64,000 nucleotides of DNA from Choanephora cucurbitarum (taxonomy: Eukaryota; Mucoromycota; Mucoromycetes; Mucorales; Choanephoraceae): the NCBI GenBank assembly GCA_025331435.1, contig JAIWNI010000036.1, positions 124,001 through 188,000 on the forward strand, in the 5' to 3' direction. The notes beneath the pieces were generated by a model that saw only the letters and a program-made list of their open reading frames with translations, had not been told where the DNA came from and did no database searches. This document shows positions 1-12,468 of the stretch, in pieces (the stretch's first letter is position 1; the number at the start of each line of letters is the position of its first letter). Position numbers and translations under genes: made by a program.

Positions 1-361
1 TCAAACACTCTATACCATCAAGTTTCATAACTGGTGTGCCTAAACGAAAGTAACTATGTAACAAGCTTCTTTTTTTTTAACATAAACGACAATCAAGCAC
101 ATTGGTCATTTTCCTTCTAATTGTCCTTTTTTTTTTAATCTGGCGACAATTTTCTTCTTTGTACAATCATAACAATGACAGCAATAATACATGTAGTATT
201 TTTTTAGAGTAAATGGTTTTTAACTGTATTTGTATGTGTGTATATATGTGTATATATGTGTATATATATAAATATGTTAGATATAGATAATAAGATATAG
301 ATATTATACAAAAAGGAAACAAAAGAAAAATGTAAGTAAGTAATGTTTTCAAAAAAAAAAA

Positions 362-976
362 TTATGGACGAGTTTCTGCCACTGGTGTATTTTCATGTGT
401 CTTATAAGCTGGTGGAGGACTAGGTGTTGCTTCAGGAATTACACGGTCATTTCTTATGCCCGTATCGTGTGGCATACTAACTTGTTGTATCATATACAAT
501 TGAGCTTGGTTATCTCGCTCTAATCGCTTGCGCATTCCTTTGATGCTTCGATAAATGTACCATATTAACAAAGCAAGCACCAACAATCCAATCACAATAA
601 TAAACACAAATCGATTGTGTTGCTTTAACCAGCTTTCATGAGCATCAGGTGCCTGATTTCCAATCTGATTCCAACCTGTGGCTTCAGTGTCTGTAGGTAT
701 AGCAAAAGAGACTGTTGATGTGGCTTCAGTACTTGTAGGTATGGTAGAAGAGGCTGTTGATGTGGCATTTTCAGAGGGAAGTAAACTATTAGTTGTGGTT
801 ACTGGAAAGACAGTTTCGGTTGTACTAGGTATTACAGTACTGATGGTGTTCAGCGTGGTAGTCATTGTGGTGTTTGTTTCAATTGTATTGTTCTGAGCTG
901 ATGCAATAGAAATAAGGCATAATAATAAGATGGAGAGGCAATTATAATTCAATGCACTCATCACCATTTTAAGCAA
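362..976 (-). CDS. Ser/Thr-rich type I membrane protein with PPxY tail
   Basis: A single uninterrupted frame encodes 204 residues. It starts with a probable signal peptide (hydrophobic stretch about residues 11-26, AxA-type cleavage near 27), continues as a Ser/Thr-rich ectodomain of about 90 residues with several N-x-S/T sites and a short repeated STE/DTEAT unit, and then has one membrane span (about 123-142) followed by basic residues. The cytosolic tail of about 60 residues is Pro-rich and contains PPAY at 188-191, a PPxY motif of the kind bound by WW domains of Nedd4/Rsp5 ubiquitin ligases. The layout resembles fungal surface sensors of the Wsc/Mid2 type, but no cysteine-rich WSC domain is present, so the sensor role is inference. 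Met4 or Met6 could be the real start. The family was not recognised. Confidence 0.7.
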   Translation of the reverse strand: MLKMVMSALNYNCLSILLLCLISIASAQNNTIETNTTMTTTLNTISTVIPSTTETVFPVTTTNSLLPSENATSTASSTIPTSTEATSTVSFAIPTDTEATGWNQIGNQAPDAHESWLKQHNRFVFIIVIGLLVLALLIWYIYRSIKGMRKRLERDNQAQLYMIQQVSMPHDTGIRNDRVIPEATPSPPPAYKTHENTPVAETRP

Positions 977-1012
977 ATCAACAGTTTATATGGTTGAGAT
1001 TTTTGATTTCTT

Positions 1013-4000
1013 ATTTGGCACAATTCAGTGAACTCAAAAGAGAGAAAAAGAGAGGGAAAGAGAGAGAAAAGGAAAAAGGTAGACTATATAAGAAAACAAA
1101 AAAAGGTGAAAGAAAGGAAAAAAAGTGAAAGAGAAACGGAAATAAGGAGTGAGAACTGCCTTTAAAACATATAGACAAAAATACATTCTATTGATTTCCC
1201 GCTAAACAAAAAGTTGGTTAGTCCTGAATTAAGAGCGAATAAAAATGGTCTCGATCAATTCTTTAGCTCAAAAAATAGGAGGATAGGTACAAAAAAAGGT
1301 AACCGCATAAGCAGCATCCGTTTCAATCTCAGCTAGTTCTATCTTTTAAACAGAGACAGAGTTATATAGCTATTTTCAGACAAATCAAATTGGATCTTCA
1401 GATTTACTTATTGCTTTTTTTGGCGTATGACAAAGATACAATGCTTCTACTGTCAGTTGGACACACTTTTTTTTTTGTAAACATCACTTGATCTTTGTAT
1501 TTAAAAATCATGATGACCTTCAGTATTCCTTGCAAACCAAATCTTTAACATCTCTTTTTTATCAGAATAAATAATAATGAATTTTAATGAAGGAAGAGAG
1601 GAACAAGTTAAAAGGGTCTTATTTAAAGCGCGTTTTTTGGCTGGAGTAATTTTTCTTAAAGAAAAAAGATCCAATATTACCAGCAAATAGATATGAAGGA
1701 TTTAGCATACATTTTTAATTGTAAAAGAGCTTACTGAAAGAGCCTGGAGAGAAAGAGTCAGTTGCCCTAGAGTACTCAACTAGCACAACATAAATATCAA
1801 CCTGCAAGTCTTGTAGATCACATAAAAAGAAAAGACAGCACACCTGAATTAAAGAAAGTTAGTGTCACATACAGTACGCTTAAAACTCAATTTTGTTTCA
1901 ACTTTGTTTAGAGATAATAAAGAAGATAGGCTTACTTTCTTCTGCAAGATTTCTATATCTAAACAATCACCATTCATCTCTTTCAGTTTTCTTTTTTTGG
2001 CTATTTCTTCGATAAAATCAGCCAATGATCTGTCTTTCTATTTATTTGTTTCAAGGAGATCTTTATGGGCTTTTTTCTTTGGCTTGACTTTTATCTAGCA
2101 TTCTTTAAGGGGGAGTGTTTAGCATAGTGATACGAACAGCAATATCTGTCCCTGATTATAGATTTCCTTGGAGTACTTTTGGCTTTACTTTTTAATGAAT
2201 ATTGTGTGTCAAACCTTAACTATAGGTATTGAGCCTTATCTGGCATAAAAATCTAGTGTACGTCCTGTCAAGGATTTTTTTTCATACACATATGATTTTT
2301 CTAAAACAAGTTGATGTACGAAATATCTACGATCTCTTCACTTGTGGCATATATAGATCTTGTTCACTGTGAAATCAATTAAATGGAAAGTCGCACAATA
2401 ACTGGAGAGATTTACAAGTAGGAGAAAAGAGTATGGGTGAATGATAAAAACGTCTGCTATATGCTTGATCTTTTGAATCTATTTCTTTACGATAGCAAAC
2501 AAATCAATCTTCCTCTAAGCCCTCTTTGCTGACTTATTACTCTCAAAAGATCGTGTTACGTTTGATAATCACATTTTTGTTCACTTTAGAATTGTTAATC
2601 ACATAAACCGCAATGATTTGCTAATAAAGATATTTCTTTTAGACAGAGGAAGATAGATTCTTCAATATTGTATTTGATTCCAAACTATAGTTACTTCAGT
2701 AAGCCGCTTTGTTTATGAGTGATTGGATCAAGAGTATGCTCAAGTTAAGGGTAGCTAGTCCTTTAAAATGAAATTCACTGCTAGCGTCTAAAGTGCTGTT
2801 AGACTTAAGGTCATGCTTTGCATAAGAGTATGTCTCTCAACAAAATCTGTACTCTTAAATATAGCAATTGTTATATTGTCGAGCACCTGAGATATGCTAT
2901 CTATTTGATCTACTCAACAACAGCCTTTTCCTCCTCAAAGACTAGGTCTGATACCATTCGATCAAATTCACCACTTCTCTTTCGACCACTGTTCCTTTGC
3001 GGGCCCATAAAACTATTGTCTGCCTTAACATCCTACACAAGAAAAAATATACCAAAGGGAGACATACATCTGTTGCTGTTGTTGCGGCAAGGCTAATACA
3101 TCAAAAAACATTGATGGCATACCAAGAGAAGACGTTCTTTAGAACCTTCTGATGGTAGAGAAAGTTGCATAGGCAGAACAACCTCAAACAATTTCTCAAA
3201 GCACAATAACCAAAAATCAATAATTAGACTAGTAAATCATGTAGATCAGCCAATTGCTTTCTCTTCTTGATACAAAGCTTATTAGATCACACAATACATC
3301 TCTACCCAAACAGACAGAGCTATTAATAACCAGCAGAAAATACTCTTTAGCCTAGATCAAGATACTAAATAAAACAAACAAGTCATTCAAAAGCCCATTC
3401 AAAAAAATATAAGACAAAATGATTTACAAAACCCTGTCCTTCTCTCTCTTTGTATATTCGATTGAAGCGCTATCTGAATCATCATTTGTTTTATGAATGT
3501 TATACTAGAAACAGGCTATTAAAGCATTGCTTGCTCTCGTTTTTGCCTTTTCTAGTCATTTAGACAAATTCATCATCTTTAGTAAGAGACAAGACTCATT
3601 TTTTACTTTCTTTTTTGAAGTGTAATGCATTAACAAATGTGCGCATGGATCAGAAGTACATTATTTGTCAAGCACTTAGTCTGTGTCCATTTTCTAATTT
3701 ACAAAAAGAGTTAGGCGGGTAAATTTTCTGATTGTCTGAGCATAAAAGGTTATATTCAAATCGTATTAAGAAAGCTAACAATAGAGCTATGCAATCCATA
3801 TTAGGTGATTTTTATGCTTTTTTAAAGGAAGAAAATAACATATATAGGTAAATGCTGATTCTTGCGCTTGCTTCTAAACGTCTTTCTTTACAGTCGTTTT
3901 CTGATCAGTAGATTATCAGTAATCTCTACTGACCTGATAAAAGCATCACTTTCTCCCTCATTGTTATCTTAAAAAATCATCGAGAAATCTAATTAGAGAC

Positions 4001-4386
4001 TAAACGACACAATCTTGCTTCTCAAACCTAATACACTAACACGAAGCGGATAGATCAGATCACACAATGGAAAGAAGGTGCAACAAAACTAAAAGGTAGA
4101 GCCATATGCGTATGTATGATCATTTTTTTTTCTTAGCTGAAGGCACTGTTTCTCCTTCGTAGCTCAACTCCTAATAAAGAGTCAAATGTCTTGATTTCTC
4201 CACTGCTAGCAAGGCACGACACTGTTTTCTAAAAACAAACACTACTTTGAAAGTGCGACTAATACCCATTAGACTCTAAATTAAAACTTATTGTGAAATC
4301 AATTTTAAACTCTTTCTTTCTTTTTTCTTTTCTTTTTCTCTCTCTCTCTTTTTTCCTTTCTTTTCAAAAAAAAAAAATAAAGCACA
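1013..4386. other. gene-poor stretch with a possible MITE relic
   Basis: Only short frames without codon bias or recognisable domains were seen in these 3.4 kb. Purine-rich runs lie at 1030-1140, probably in the promoter of the membrane protein gene. At about 2690-2880 there is text resembling a degenerate copy of the 158-bp inverted-repeat element found intact at 42695-42852 (shared AAGAGTATGCTCAA and CTCTTAAATA words). A CT-rich tract at 4311-4367 sits just before the LIM gene start and is probably part of its promoter. No RNA gene was recognised. Confidence 0.4.
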
Positions 4387-6226
4387 ATGGCATTTGAACG
4401 AATCTCTCAAATTCTCCCTACCGTAAAATGTTCAGACTGTGGAAGAGATGTCGAAATTCGTCGTTTAGGTGAACATATTTGTTCCAGTCAACCACCTGTA
4501 CCTTCAATTCCTATCATTCCAACCTTAAAAGGTAATAATTACACATCTTCATTCAAGTCAAGTTGATTGAGCTTTCCTTTTCTTTATATACAGATAAGAA
4601 CAAGCTTTATCATCCTGTCGATGGATTAATCTCTCCTTTGCAGAGTCCTAAATACAATGCTCCCAAGAAAGCAGATTTCTATCAACCTCCAGCAGGATCA
4701 GTGACTCCGCCTTATCAGAGTGGCAGAGATCTTCAACGTCCCTTAAATAATTACACTGACGATTCATATTCTGACGATTTCTATAAGCAACCCTTTACAC
4801 AGAAAAGTACTACCAGTTTACCGAGAAAGAATAGTAACACGCCTGTTTCCACAAGTCCGACCTCATTTCGGTAATCTTATTTAATCTAATTGTAACCTTA
4901 TTTTGTTCTTCTTGTGTATGTGTATTTTTAAACTTTTTTTTATGTTAGAAATGATGATTTTCCCAGTGATTATCAATATGGTAAAGTAAGAAAGAAAAAA
5001 GAAGAAGTTGCTGAATAGCTTGAGATGTCTTACGATATTGTTTAGAAAGAAAAGATTCGTTAGGCAATCTCCATCAATCTTCTAGTTCACTTGCATTGAA
5101 AAATAGCAGTGGTGCATTAGATAATTTAATGGCCGATTTAATGTCCAGTATGAACGACGATCTTCATTTAAGCAGTCCATCAGCCAATAAGAAACATTCC
5201 GTCTGCTCAGTCTGTCGAGAAGAATTTGATTATCGAGATGAAGTAAAGAATACAAATCAAAAAGTAATGTCTCTCTCTCTGATTCATGACACAGTTAATC
5301 AACCCCCTTTTTTTTGCAACCATAGTCTTATCATAAAGCTTGTTACACTTGTCGATTATGTAGTGCACCCTTTGATTCACGTCGCACACCTTTTGAGCAT
5401 GAAGGAAAACTATACTGTGAAAGAGATTATCATGTGGTTAAGAACCGCATTATGTGTGCTGCATGGTAATATTAAAAAGAAGATTTTTTCTAAAATGAAT
5501 AACTGATCATTGGAGATTTGTAATAGTGATCGTATCATTTCACCATCCGTCACACCTATAAAAGCATTAGGCAAATATTACCATCCTGGGCATGTCAAAT
5601 GCTACCATTGTTATGATCCTATCGATGAAAGGACCGGCTGGAAAGAACACCAAGGCCGCCTCTATTGTCGATCTGATTTCAAGATGCTCTTTCTACCTAA
5701 ATGTAGAAGTTGTCATAAACCAGTAGAGACACAAGCTGTATCTGCTATGGATGGTAAATTAAAGGGTAAATGGCATCTGGACTGTTTTGGTTGTCATGTA
5801 AGTTGTATCAATATATCGAATGTGAGTGCATACATACTCACTTATTATCTACATAGACATGCCATCGACCTTTTCCCGACAATACATTCTATGTTTATGA
5901 TGATGCGCCTTATTGTAAACGGCATTATCATGAGCTAAATGGATCACTCTGTAGAAATTGTAATATAGAAATTGAAGGTCAATGCCTCATTACTGCTGAG
6001 AATTGGAAATTTCATCCTCGATGCTTTGGTTGTAGCGTAAGTTTGTTTTCCTTGAAAGAAAAAAAACAAAATAACCAATCTACTTCAATAGGTCTGCAAC
6101 TGTCCAATCACAGATACTTACTATGTATTTGAACGTAGTGTCTATTGTGAATCTCATATTCGTCAGCTTCAGAGACAACGCAATATTCGAGCTGAAAAAA
6201 GACGTACACATTTTGGGCATATATAA
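4387..6226 (+). CDS. paxillin-like LIM protein (four LIM domains, LD motif)
   Basis: The spliced model is join(4387..4531, 4594..4870, 4949..4980, 5046..5263, 5326..5465, 5527..5797, 5857..6036, 6092..6226), 465 residues, in frame through seven introns of 55-78 nt. An N-terminal CxxC...HxC knuckle (residues 15-32) leads into a Pro/Ser-rich linker. A leucine/aspartate helix, LDNLMADLM at about 175-183, matches the paxillin LD-motif pattern. Four LIM zinc domains follow at about 205-267, 268-329, 330-392 and 393-446, each with the expected Cys/His ligands. Known relatives are paxillin and fission yeast Pxl1, scaffolds at adhesion sites and the cytokinetic ring; a cytoskeletal or Rho-linked scaffold role is inferred. 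The intron before 5527 restores the second CxxC of LIM2, which strongly supports that junction. Confidence 0.88.
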
Positions 6227-6314
6227 AAAGAACGAGAACGAGTTTTTTTTTAATAGATAAAAATAACATGTGCAAAAAATAATAATTATAAGTGTGTGTC
6301 ACAGAATTCTCTTA

Positions 6315-7703
6315 TTAAAGATTTAGGCCGGCATGGTTAAATCCAAACCACCAAATTAAGATACCAGCAACGATTAAAATAATGATAAAAATGATGAAAC
6401 AGATCCATTTTTTCTATAGTAAATAAGTGAGAACTAAAGTGATAGATAAACACAAAGATCAAACTTACACCTCGAGTACTTTTGGCAATCACAATAGCCT
6501 TTTCGATATCTCGGTTGCCTTGTTCTAATTCAACTACAGTAGACTCAGCATGTTGTTCGATTTGGTTAAGTGTTTCTGCTTGTTGCTCAACCATCATTTG
6601 CATATCTACAAACAGTTGATGTAGTTCCTGTTGTACGGATCAGTTTAGTTTGATCGATTACAAAAGAAGTGTTGCTTACCAGAATCGTCTTCTCAATCTT
6701 CTTAATATCATCATGACGAGACTGTACTTCTGACAATACAGCTTTAGCTTGGCCTGAACGACTGGACTGCATCAGTGACTGAGCAAAGATCTGAGGAGGT
6801 TCATCTGAATCTAATACCCGCTCAATTTCATCAGGGGTAGCATTAGGCTGTACAATCTTAATCTGTCGTTCCACACGTTGTCTATATTTTTGTTGAAAGG
6901 TTCTTTCGATATCCTGATACCGTTGGATTGTTTCAATAAACTTCTTTTTCAATGCAGCATGTTGTGTCTTGCGCATTGGTAAGTCGCCTGAGCTAGCAGG
7001 CATACGTGCATTGCTGAGTTCAATTGCCTTGATTTTGGTCTTACATTGGTTATTGAGTTTGGTTGTCTGTCTGACTACCTTTTCGAGTCGAGCTGCATTC
7101 TCTTCTGTCTGTTCATCGTTGATGTTGGTAAGGGCAGTGCCGTGTAGTTCTTCAATCAAGATGATATTGTCAACGATGCGTCTGTTGAGATCTTTGACCT
7201 CTTCTACTTCTTGAAAGAATTGATCGGTCGAGATCACACCGTTACTGTCGGTTGCTGGTGTTCGTGTGCTCATTTCATATTGTTCTTTACTTTCGGCATA
7301 TCGATCGCCTCGAGCATTATTGTTGTAGGCTGCTGGTGGTGGTGTAGGAGGATGATAACCAGTATCATTTCTGTTTGTTGGCATAGGAGGCATTGGCTCA
7401 TCATCATCACTGTTCGGCTGTCAATCTCGAGTAATGTATCTATTTTTATTTTATTTTATTACCTGAGACGACTATAAATAAACAAATAAAAACAAAGTGA
7501 ATCAATAAGAAACAGAGAATGTGAAGTTCATTAGAGACATACTCATAACGCTTTTCATTGCCATTTGCACCCTAAAATCGGAGAACAATCAGTTTTTTTT
7601 TCTTTTGAATATTGGAATAAATTTGTTTCGATGATACCATGTTTACACTTACTCGAAGCTCAGCTAAACGATCTCGACTCATAGTAAATCTTGAACCAGA
7701 CAT
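6315..7703 (-). CDS. plasma-membrane t-SNARE, syntaxin/Sso1-2 type
   Basis: The model is complement(join(6315..6413, 6469..6627, 6680..7409, 7543..7571, 7653..7703)), 355 residues, in frame across four introns. The N-terminal about 75 residues are Pro/Asn/Asp-rich. A helical Habc-type region starting around FFQEVEEVKDLNRRI follows, then the Qa-SNARE motif (about 271-323, including the QQAETLNQIEQHAE heptads). A single C-terminal anchor of about 20 hydrophobic residues (326-345) has only a short lumenal tail. This is the standard architecture of syntaxin-1/Sso1, which pairs with Sec9 and Snc to fuse secretory vesicles at the plasma membrane. The very small second exon (29 nt) is supported by frame continuity into an Asp-rich stretch. 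Orientation is convergent with the LIM gene; the two stop codons lie about 90 nt apart. Confidence 0.9.
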
Positions 7704-9210
7704 TTTTATAAATTAGGAAGACAGAAAAAAAGGAGAGGAATAGGATAAATTAAAGATATATGAAGGAAAGGGAATAGAAATACAAAATATAAAAAGGAAA
7801 GAAAAGAAAAAGATAAAACAGAAGTTTTTTTCTATATAATTTTTTTTCCTATTTATTCACTCAAAAGGGTATAAATTAAGCAACGTTACACAATACAAAT
7901 TAAAAAATAAAAAAGCTGGTTTGATACTCACAATGGATTTTCCAGTTTATTCGTCGTCTTCCAATCAGCTTGCTTGTTGCTTTAGTATCTTTCTATACAT
8001 TGTTGATCTGAGAGATATAGCTGGTGAAGTTGCTGTGATTTCTTTGCCAACACTTCAGCTTAATGTGTAGACCATTGTCCAGTATTTCTCATTGTAGTTT
8101 CCAGTCCATATGTATAATGCATGTCAAATCATTCGTTTCAATCCGTCAATTCAAAATTCACAACAGATCCGAACCGATTCAGTTTGATTTTGTAACTGAT
8201 TTGAAATTGACATATCAACCCAAAGAATTAACATTGTTTTCCTTCACAAGTATACTAATCTTCTTGGGAAATGGAGAGGAAAGCATTTCATACTGATTAA
8301 AAAAAAGCTGACAACTATTCAGCCAATCCATATGAGAGAACAAGATAAGTTCTTTTTCTTTTGTTAAACAAGGAAACAGAAAGAAAAGAGCAATCAACAT
8401 ATTAGTAACCTAAACAAACCGTGATTTGTCTTGCGCTGTTGGCGTGTTTATCCTTTTTCTTGACATAGTTTACCAGTAAAAGACATAAAAAGAGAAGGAA
8501 ATGCGCTATACTGAAGTAATCTTATTGAATACTAAGATAAATGATAGTGATAGACAAAGACAAAAGATCATATGGGTATTGATCCGCTAGCTGTTCCTCC
8601 CCCTCCCATTTCCTTCACTATAACACTAACCAACATGTCGTTGTATACATCACATTTCAACTCTCTAAGCCTTAATTTCTCTTTATAGAGTACATGTTTA
8701 AAGCAGATATTGCTACAAAAGTTATTCATGTTTGATTCAATAGAATCGAAGAGCCCTAAAGCACTCAAACGGAAACTGAAACTAAAATATAGTAGAGTTG
8801 TTTTTGGAGGAACATTCAATCTCTCTTTCTCTCCTTCGCTAATGAGTTACTTGAGAGAGGGAGGTGGGAGAGGAGAGAGTTCCTACTGCTTTTTTCTGTA
8901 CTATAGTTGCATTATGCGACATGAACAATAGCGCCAGGAGTTAAATTAGTGTGTATCGAATACTGTACTGATTTGAAATAGCAGATAAATAGATGTTCTT
9001 TATATATGTAAATGCTACGATAGAAATACCTTTTTCTTATTTTTATCTCTGTTTAGAAAAGATGCATATTGTTAACAACTAGCAACACAAACGGTTACAC
9101 ATTAAACTAGTTGTCAAAAAGTGCGTCTCCCTATATCAGGTCTGACAAAACAAATCTGGTTGATTGACAAATATATATATATATATTTATAAAACACATA
9201 ACAAGCTAAT
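7704..9210. other. intergenic, nothing recognised
   Basis: The stretch holds an AT-rich purine-heavy promoter region for the syntaxin gene (7720-7900), short noncoding frames and an (AT)n run at about 9172-9186. No domain, RNA gene or inverted repeat was supported. Confidence 0.4.
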
Positions 9211-9999
9211 CTAAGCTTGATTTTCTCCTTTTTTCTTCTTCTTTTCCTCAACTCGATCAATGTTGTCTTTAGGAACCAAATCAGGCCAGGTTGTCAAGAT
9301 CAATTCATGAATATCATCACTAAAATCACCTTGAACGACGATTTCATCTTGACCTTGGTTATTCTTGGCAACAGAAGAACCACAAGCGAACCGATTGGCA
9401 AACATCTTAGCAGCCTTCTTCATGTCAACACCAAACACATCCAAACCAAAAATAGTTGTGACACTCTTTCGCTTTGTTCTCTCAATACGTTTGATAATGA
9501 CGCGAGAAGCCTAAAAAAAATCGAGAATCAATCAAACTGAAATGAAAATAAGCAAAGACAAAGAGTACCATCTTCTTCTTAATTTCACGCTCCAGTTTAG
9601 CTTCAAGTTTGGCTGATTTATCTTTTACAACTGTTCTATCCTTCTTATCTCCAGTATCTTCATCCAAAGTTGCCTTTTCTACACCCTCTGTAACAGCTAT
9701 ATCGGATTTAAGTATATGTATATATAGATCATTTCGATATCAAACCACAAACCATTGACACCGCCATAGAGTTCTTCATATTTATCTTCGTCATGTTCTC
9801 TTAACCACAATTTGCATTTTTCTTGTGTACCACTGAATTCACAGTACTAAACAACACGTTAGTCCTCCTCCTCCTTTCATATCAAGATCTTACTTCCAAA
9901 GGCATGGTACAAACTAAAAGAGACATAGTGTTATCTTTTTTTCTTGTTTCATAACAAGAGAAACTTACTGCCACATAAATAGACTTTGCGAGGTTCCAT
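9211..9999 (-). CDS. TMA22: density-regulated protein homologue (DENR/Tma22)
   Basis: The model is complement(join(9211..9510, 9569..9696, 9753..9846, 9894..9913, 9969..9999)), 190 residues. The N-terminus encodes a zinc-binding segment with CGICTMPLEYCEF, very close to the CGVCxxPxEYCE signature of DENR, and contains a 20-nt microexon (9894-9913). A charged linker and a C-terminal SUI1/eIF1 fold follow (about residues 95-175: VIIKRIERTKRK, FGLDVFGVDMKKAAKMF, QGDFSDDI). DENR/Tma22 pairs with MCT-1/Tma20 to recycle post-termination 40S subunits and support re-initiation. The intron ending at 9697 uses an unusual GTTTGT donor. Length and domain order match the family. Confidence 0.93.
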
Positions 10000-12468
10000 C
10001 GTTGAAAAAAAAATAGCAAGATCTATATTGAAAGAAAAAAAAAAACTGTCAACTCAGTTCCCTGGAGAGAGGGGGGGGGGCGTATATGCGGAGCACATAC
10101 ACGACACAAGATGAGCAACATTTCATCACGACTTTCCGGCTCCCGGACTGGTGAAAAGTATTTTGAAAAAGAAAAAAAAAAGTGATGGTTTCTTAGTCTG
10201 TTCTTGTCTTAAGAGATTGCTCGTAAAGAAGTTGTTTGATAGAGTGAGTGAACTAGTGACTTGGTCATTCCGTTGAATAAGCACATACATTCGTATTGCC
10301 TGAGGCTTTATAACAATACTTGTTTAGATTTTTTCTTGATTAATGTACATAAATCATCAAAAAATCAAATCATTATACCAGTCTTGATGCATTAGAATAT
10401 TAAAGAAGCAGAGATGGTACAATGATCTCAACATTCATTTTGCTGCTGACTATCTAACATGATAATGTGCTTGATACAGTAGCCTATGCTTAATTTGAGA
10501 GTGTCAATTCGTTTCTTGGAATAAAAATTGCTTTAAGCACTAAAGGAATTCATTTGTTTCAAGAGTCCATGTTTAGTATGTAGTTGGTAATTCTCAAGAG
10601 AGATCAACGCTCTTAAATGAAACAGCTATTATATCAAGTCTTCAAGTTCAGCTGTGCCCATAAAGTAGCATGTCAAACAAGACTAAAGGCTGGTTAGATC
10701 TAATATATACAAAGCTCTCTGACAACCTTATGATCTCAAGCCTTAAGTAACGACAATAAAGAAAGGGAGTATATAGCATAGTTTTTTTTTAATGTGCTCT
10801 CTATTCTATAATGAACCAAAGAATAAACCCATGATCTAGAAAGCAGAAAATTTCAGTGTCCTGAATGTAGTTCTTAACCCAAGCTTGAATATAGACTTAA
10901 AAATATGTAATGAAATAATTCTGTCAAATTCTTTATATGCTACCAATTAAAAAGAAAATAACCTGCCTAAACGTTTTCACCTCATAACCGTAGTTATCAG
11001 CCAGGACAGTAGAAGCTTCACCGAATGAAAATGGCTCGAGAGCAGCCCTTTGATTTTGCTCTCTTGTGAATCAAACATCATGATTTGTCGACTATATTAG
11101 GCAAGCTTGTCGTTTTTTTATAAAGTTAAAGGTGATGGAACGAGTGTCAAGTGCTCCACTTCGAATGCTCTAGAATGGCCTGAATATGAATATGATACGG
11201 AAGCACACATACGCTTAGATAGATGCCAATAATTATCACGATAGTACTCATATAGTAAGTTTAGTTTTTTTTTTGTAGATTCATTTGCGTGATAAGAGGT
11301 ATAAATTATAAAGAGATGCAAGCGGTGAGTTTTTGTAGCTGCATCATTCTGTAAGAGTTCTGTCCATAACAAACTGTGTTAGGAATATCAGGCCGTCTTT
11401 TAAAGAAGAAACCAAATTAACAATGGGAAGCATCGTCAGGAATGACTTTGAATCAAATAAGAAAAGAGAGAGATAGAACAAGAATGAACAAGGATTTTGA
11501 ACCTTTTTTCTCTCTCTTTCTATGTCAAGGCAGTTCATTTTGGCTCTGCAAAACATTTGGCTTTATGCAAAATACGTTGCCAAAATATTTACTGATCCAT
11601 TTGTTTGTTTACCTCAGCCTTGCTCGATACGATAAGCAGCTGAATTATGTTGAGTGACTTGAATGAAGTGCCCTTTTTCGATAATGAAAACATCAGTATC
11701 ATCTATTTCTGTGAAAAAAGGTACAACGTAGCAATCTTAATGATACTAACAAAAGCATCTCTTCTTAAAAAGACAAAATGTAACTGGGTAGCATTCAGTT
11801 GAGAGCCACTTTTCGTCATATGGTTGAAGACCTTGTTATCATAAACAAAAGAAAAGAATTGTTCCTTACAGAATTCTTTTCCTGCTTACATTAGTTTAGC
11901 ATCATATTTCAACTGTCTTTTTTTTTTTTGCTAGATATGATGAGGATCTAATAGCAAGATTAGAATTAATAAAATTCACTAAATCTTATTGGCTTTGAGC
12001 TAACTCTTAGTGTGGCGATGAGTTTCCCTTTGTCTCCTTCAACCTAGTTGAACAAATATCAATTTTATTTGATTTATTTTCTGAGCTTAGCGTGGATTGA
12101 CATTTTGTTTTGACCGTTTCATGCAACCTAGCGATATTTCAAGACCCGAGAATTGTAGCACAATTGCTATCAGATTCAAAAGAAATCATGCTATTGCTAA
12201 GCTTTGAATGTGTGCTTTGTAGAGATCGACTCTTTTGTTGAAATGCAAACACAACGTGGTTTAAGTATATATAGGCAAAATTTTTATTTATGTATGTATA
12301 TATGTATATATGTATAAATATAATGGACAGAAAGCAGTTATGGTGATACATTGAGATCTATTCTTTGTCTCGATCTTCCTTCGTATTTGTTTTGATTTTG
12401 TAACCTGTACATGAAATTGGAAGAACAACAAAGAGAGGGTAAATGAACAGATCCGATTGAACAAGGCC
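10000..12468. other. intergenic with MITE relic and simple repeats
   Basis: A run of ten G residues lies at about 10070-10080 upstream of the DENR gene. A diverged copy of the small inverted-repeat element (TACAGTAG start, GCTTTAAGCACTAAA core, CTCTTAAAT end) spans about 10475-10635. A TATG/TATA microsatellite lies at 12265-12322. Short frames elsewhere lack coding character. No RNA gene was recognised. Confidence 0.4.
10475..10635. mobile_element. degenerate pogo-like MITE copy
   Basis: Alignment by eye to the element at 42695-42852 shows the same order of landmarks: TACAGTAG at the left, GAGAGTG, a central GCTTTAAGCACTAAA (GCTTCAAGCACTAAA in the better copy), TTCTCAAGAG, then CTCTTAAAT and AGCTATT in place of AGCGACTACTGTA. 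It carries many substitutions, so it is an old copy. Confidence 0.5.

Noticed and set aside
8568..8931. Overlapping frames on both strands with AGAGAGGGAGG text
   Set aside because: Low-complexity purine runs, no domain, no plausible splice extension.
10060..10150. Structured RNA suggested by the G-run and CGTATATGCGGAGCACATACACG
   Set aside because: Pairing is imperfect and no known RNA family landmarks were found.
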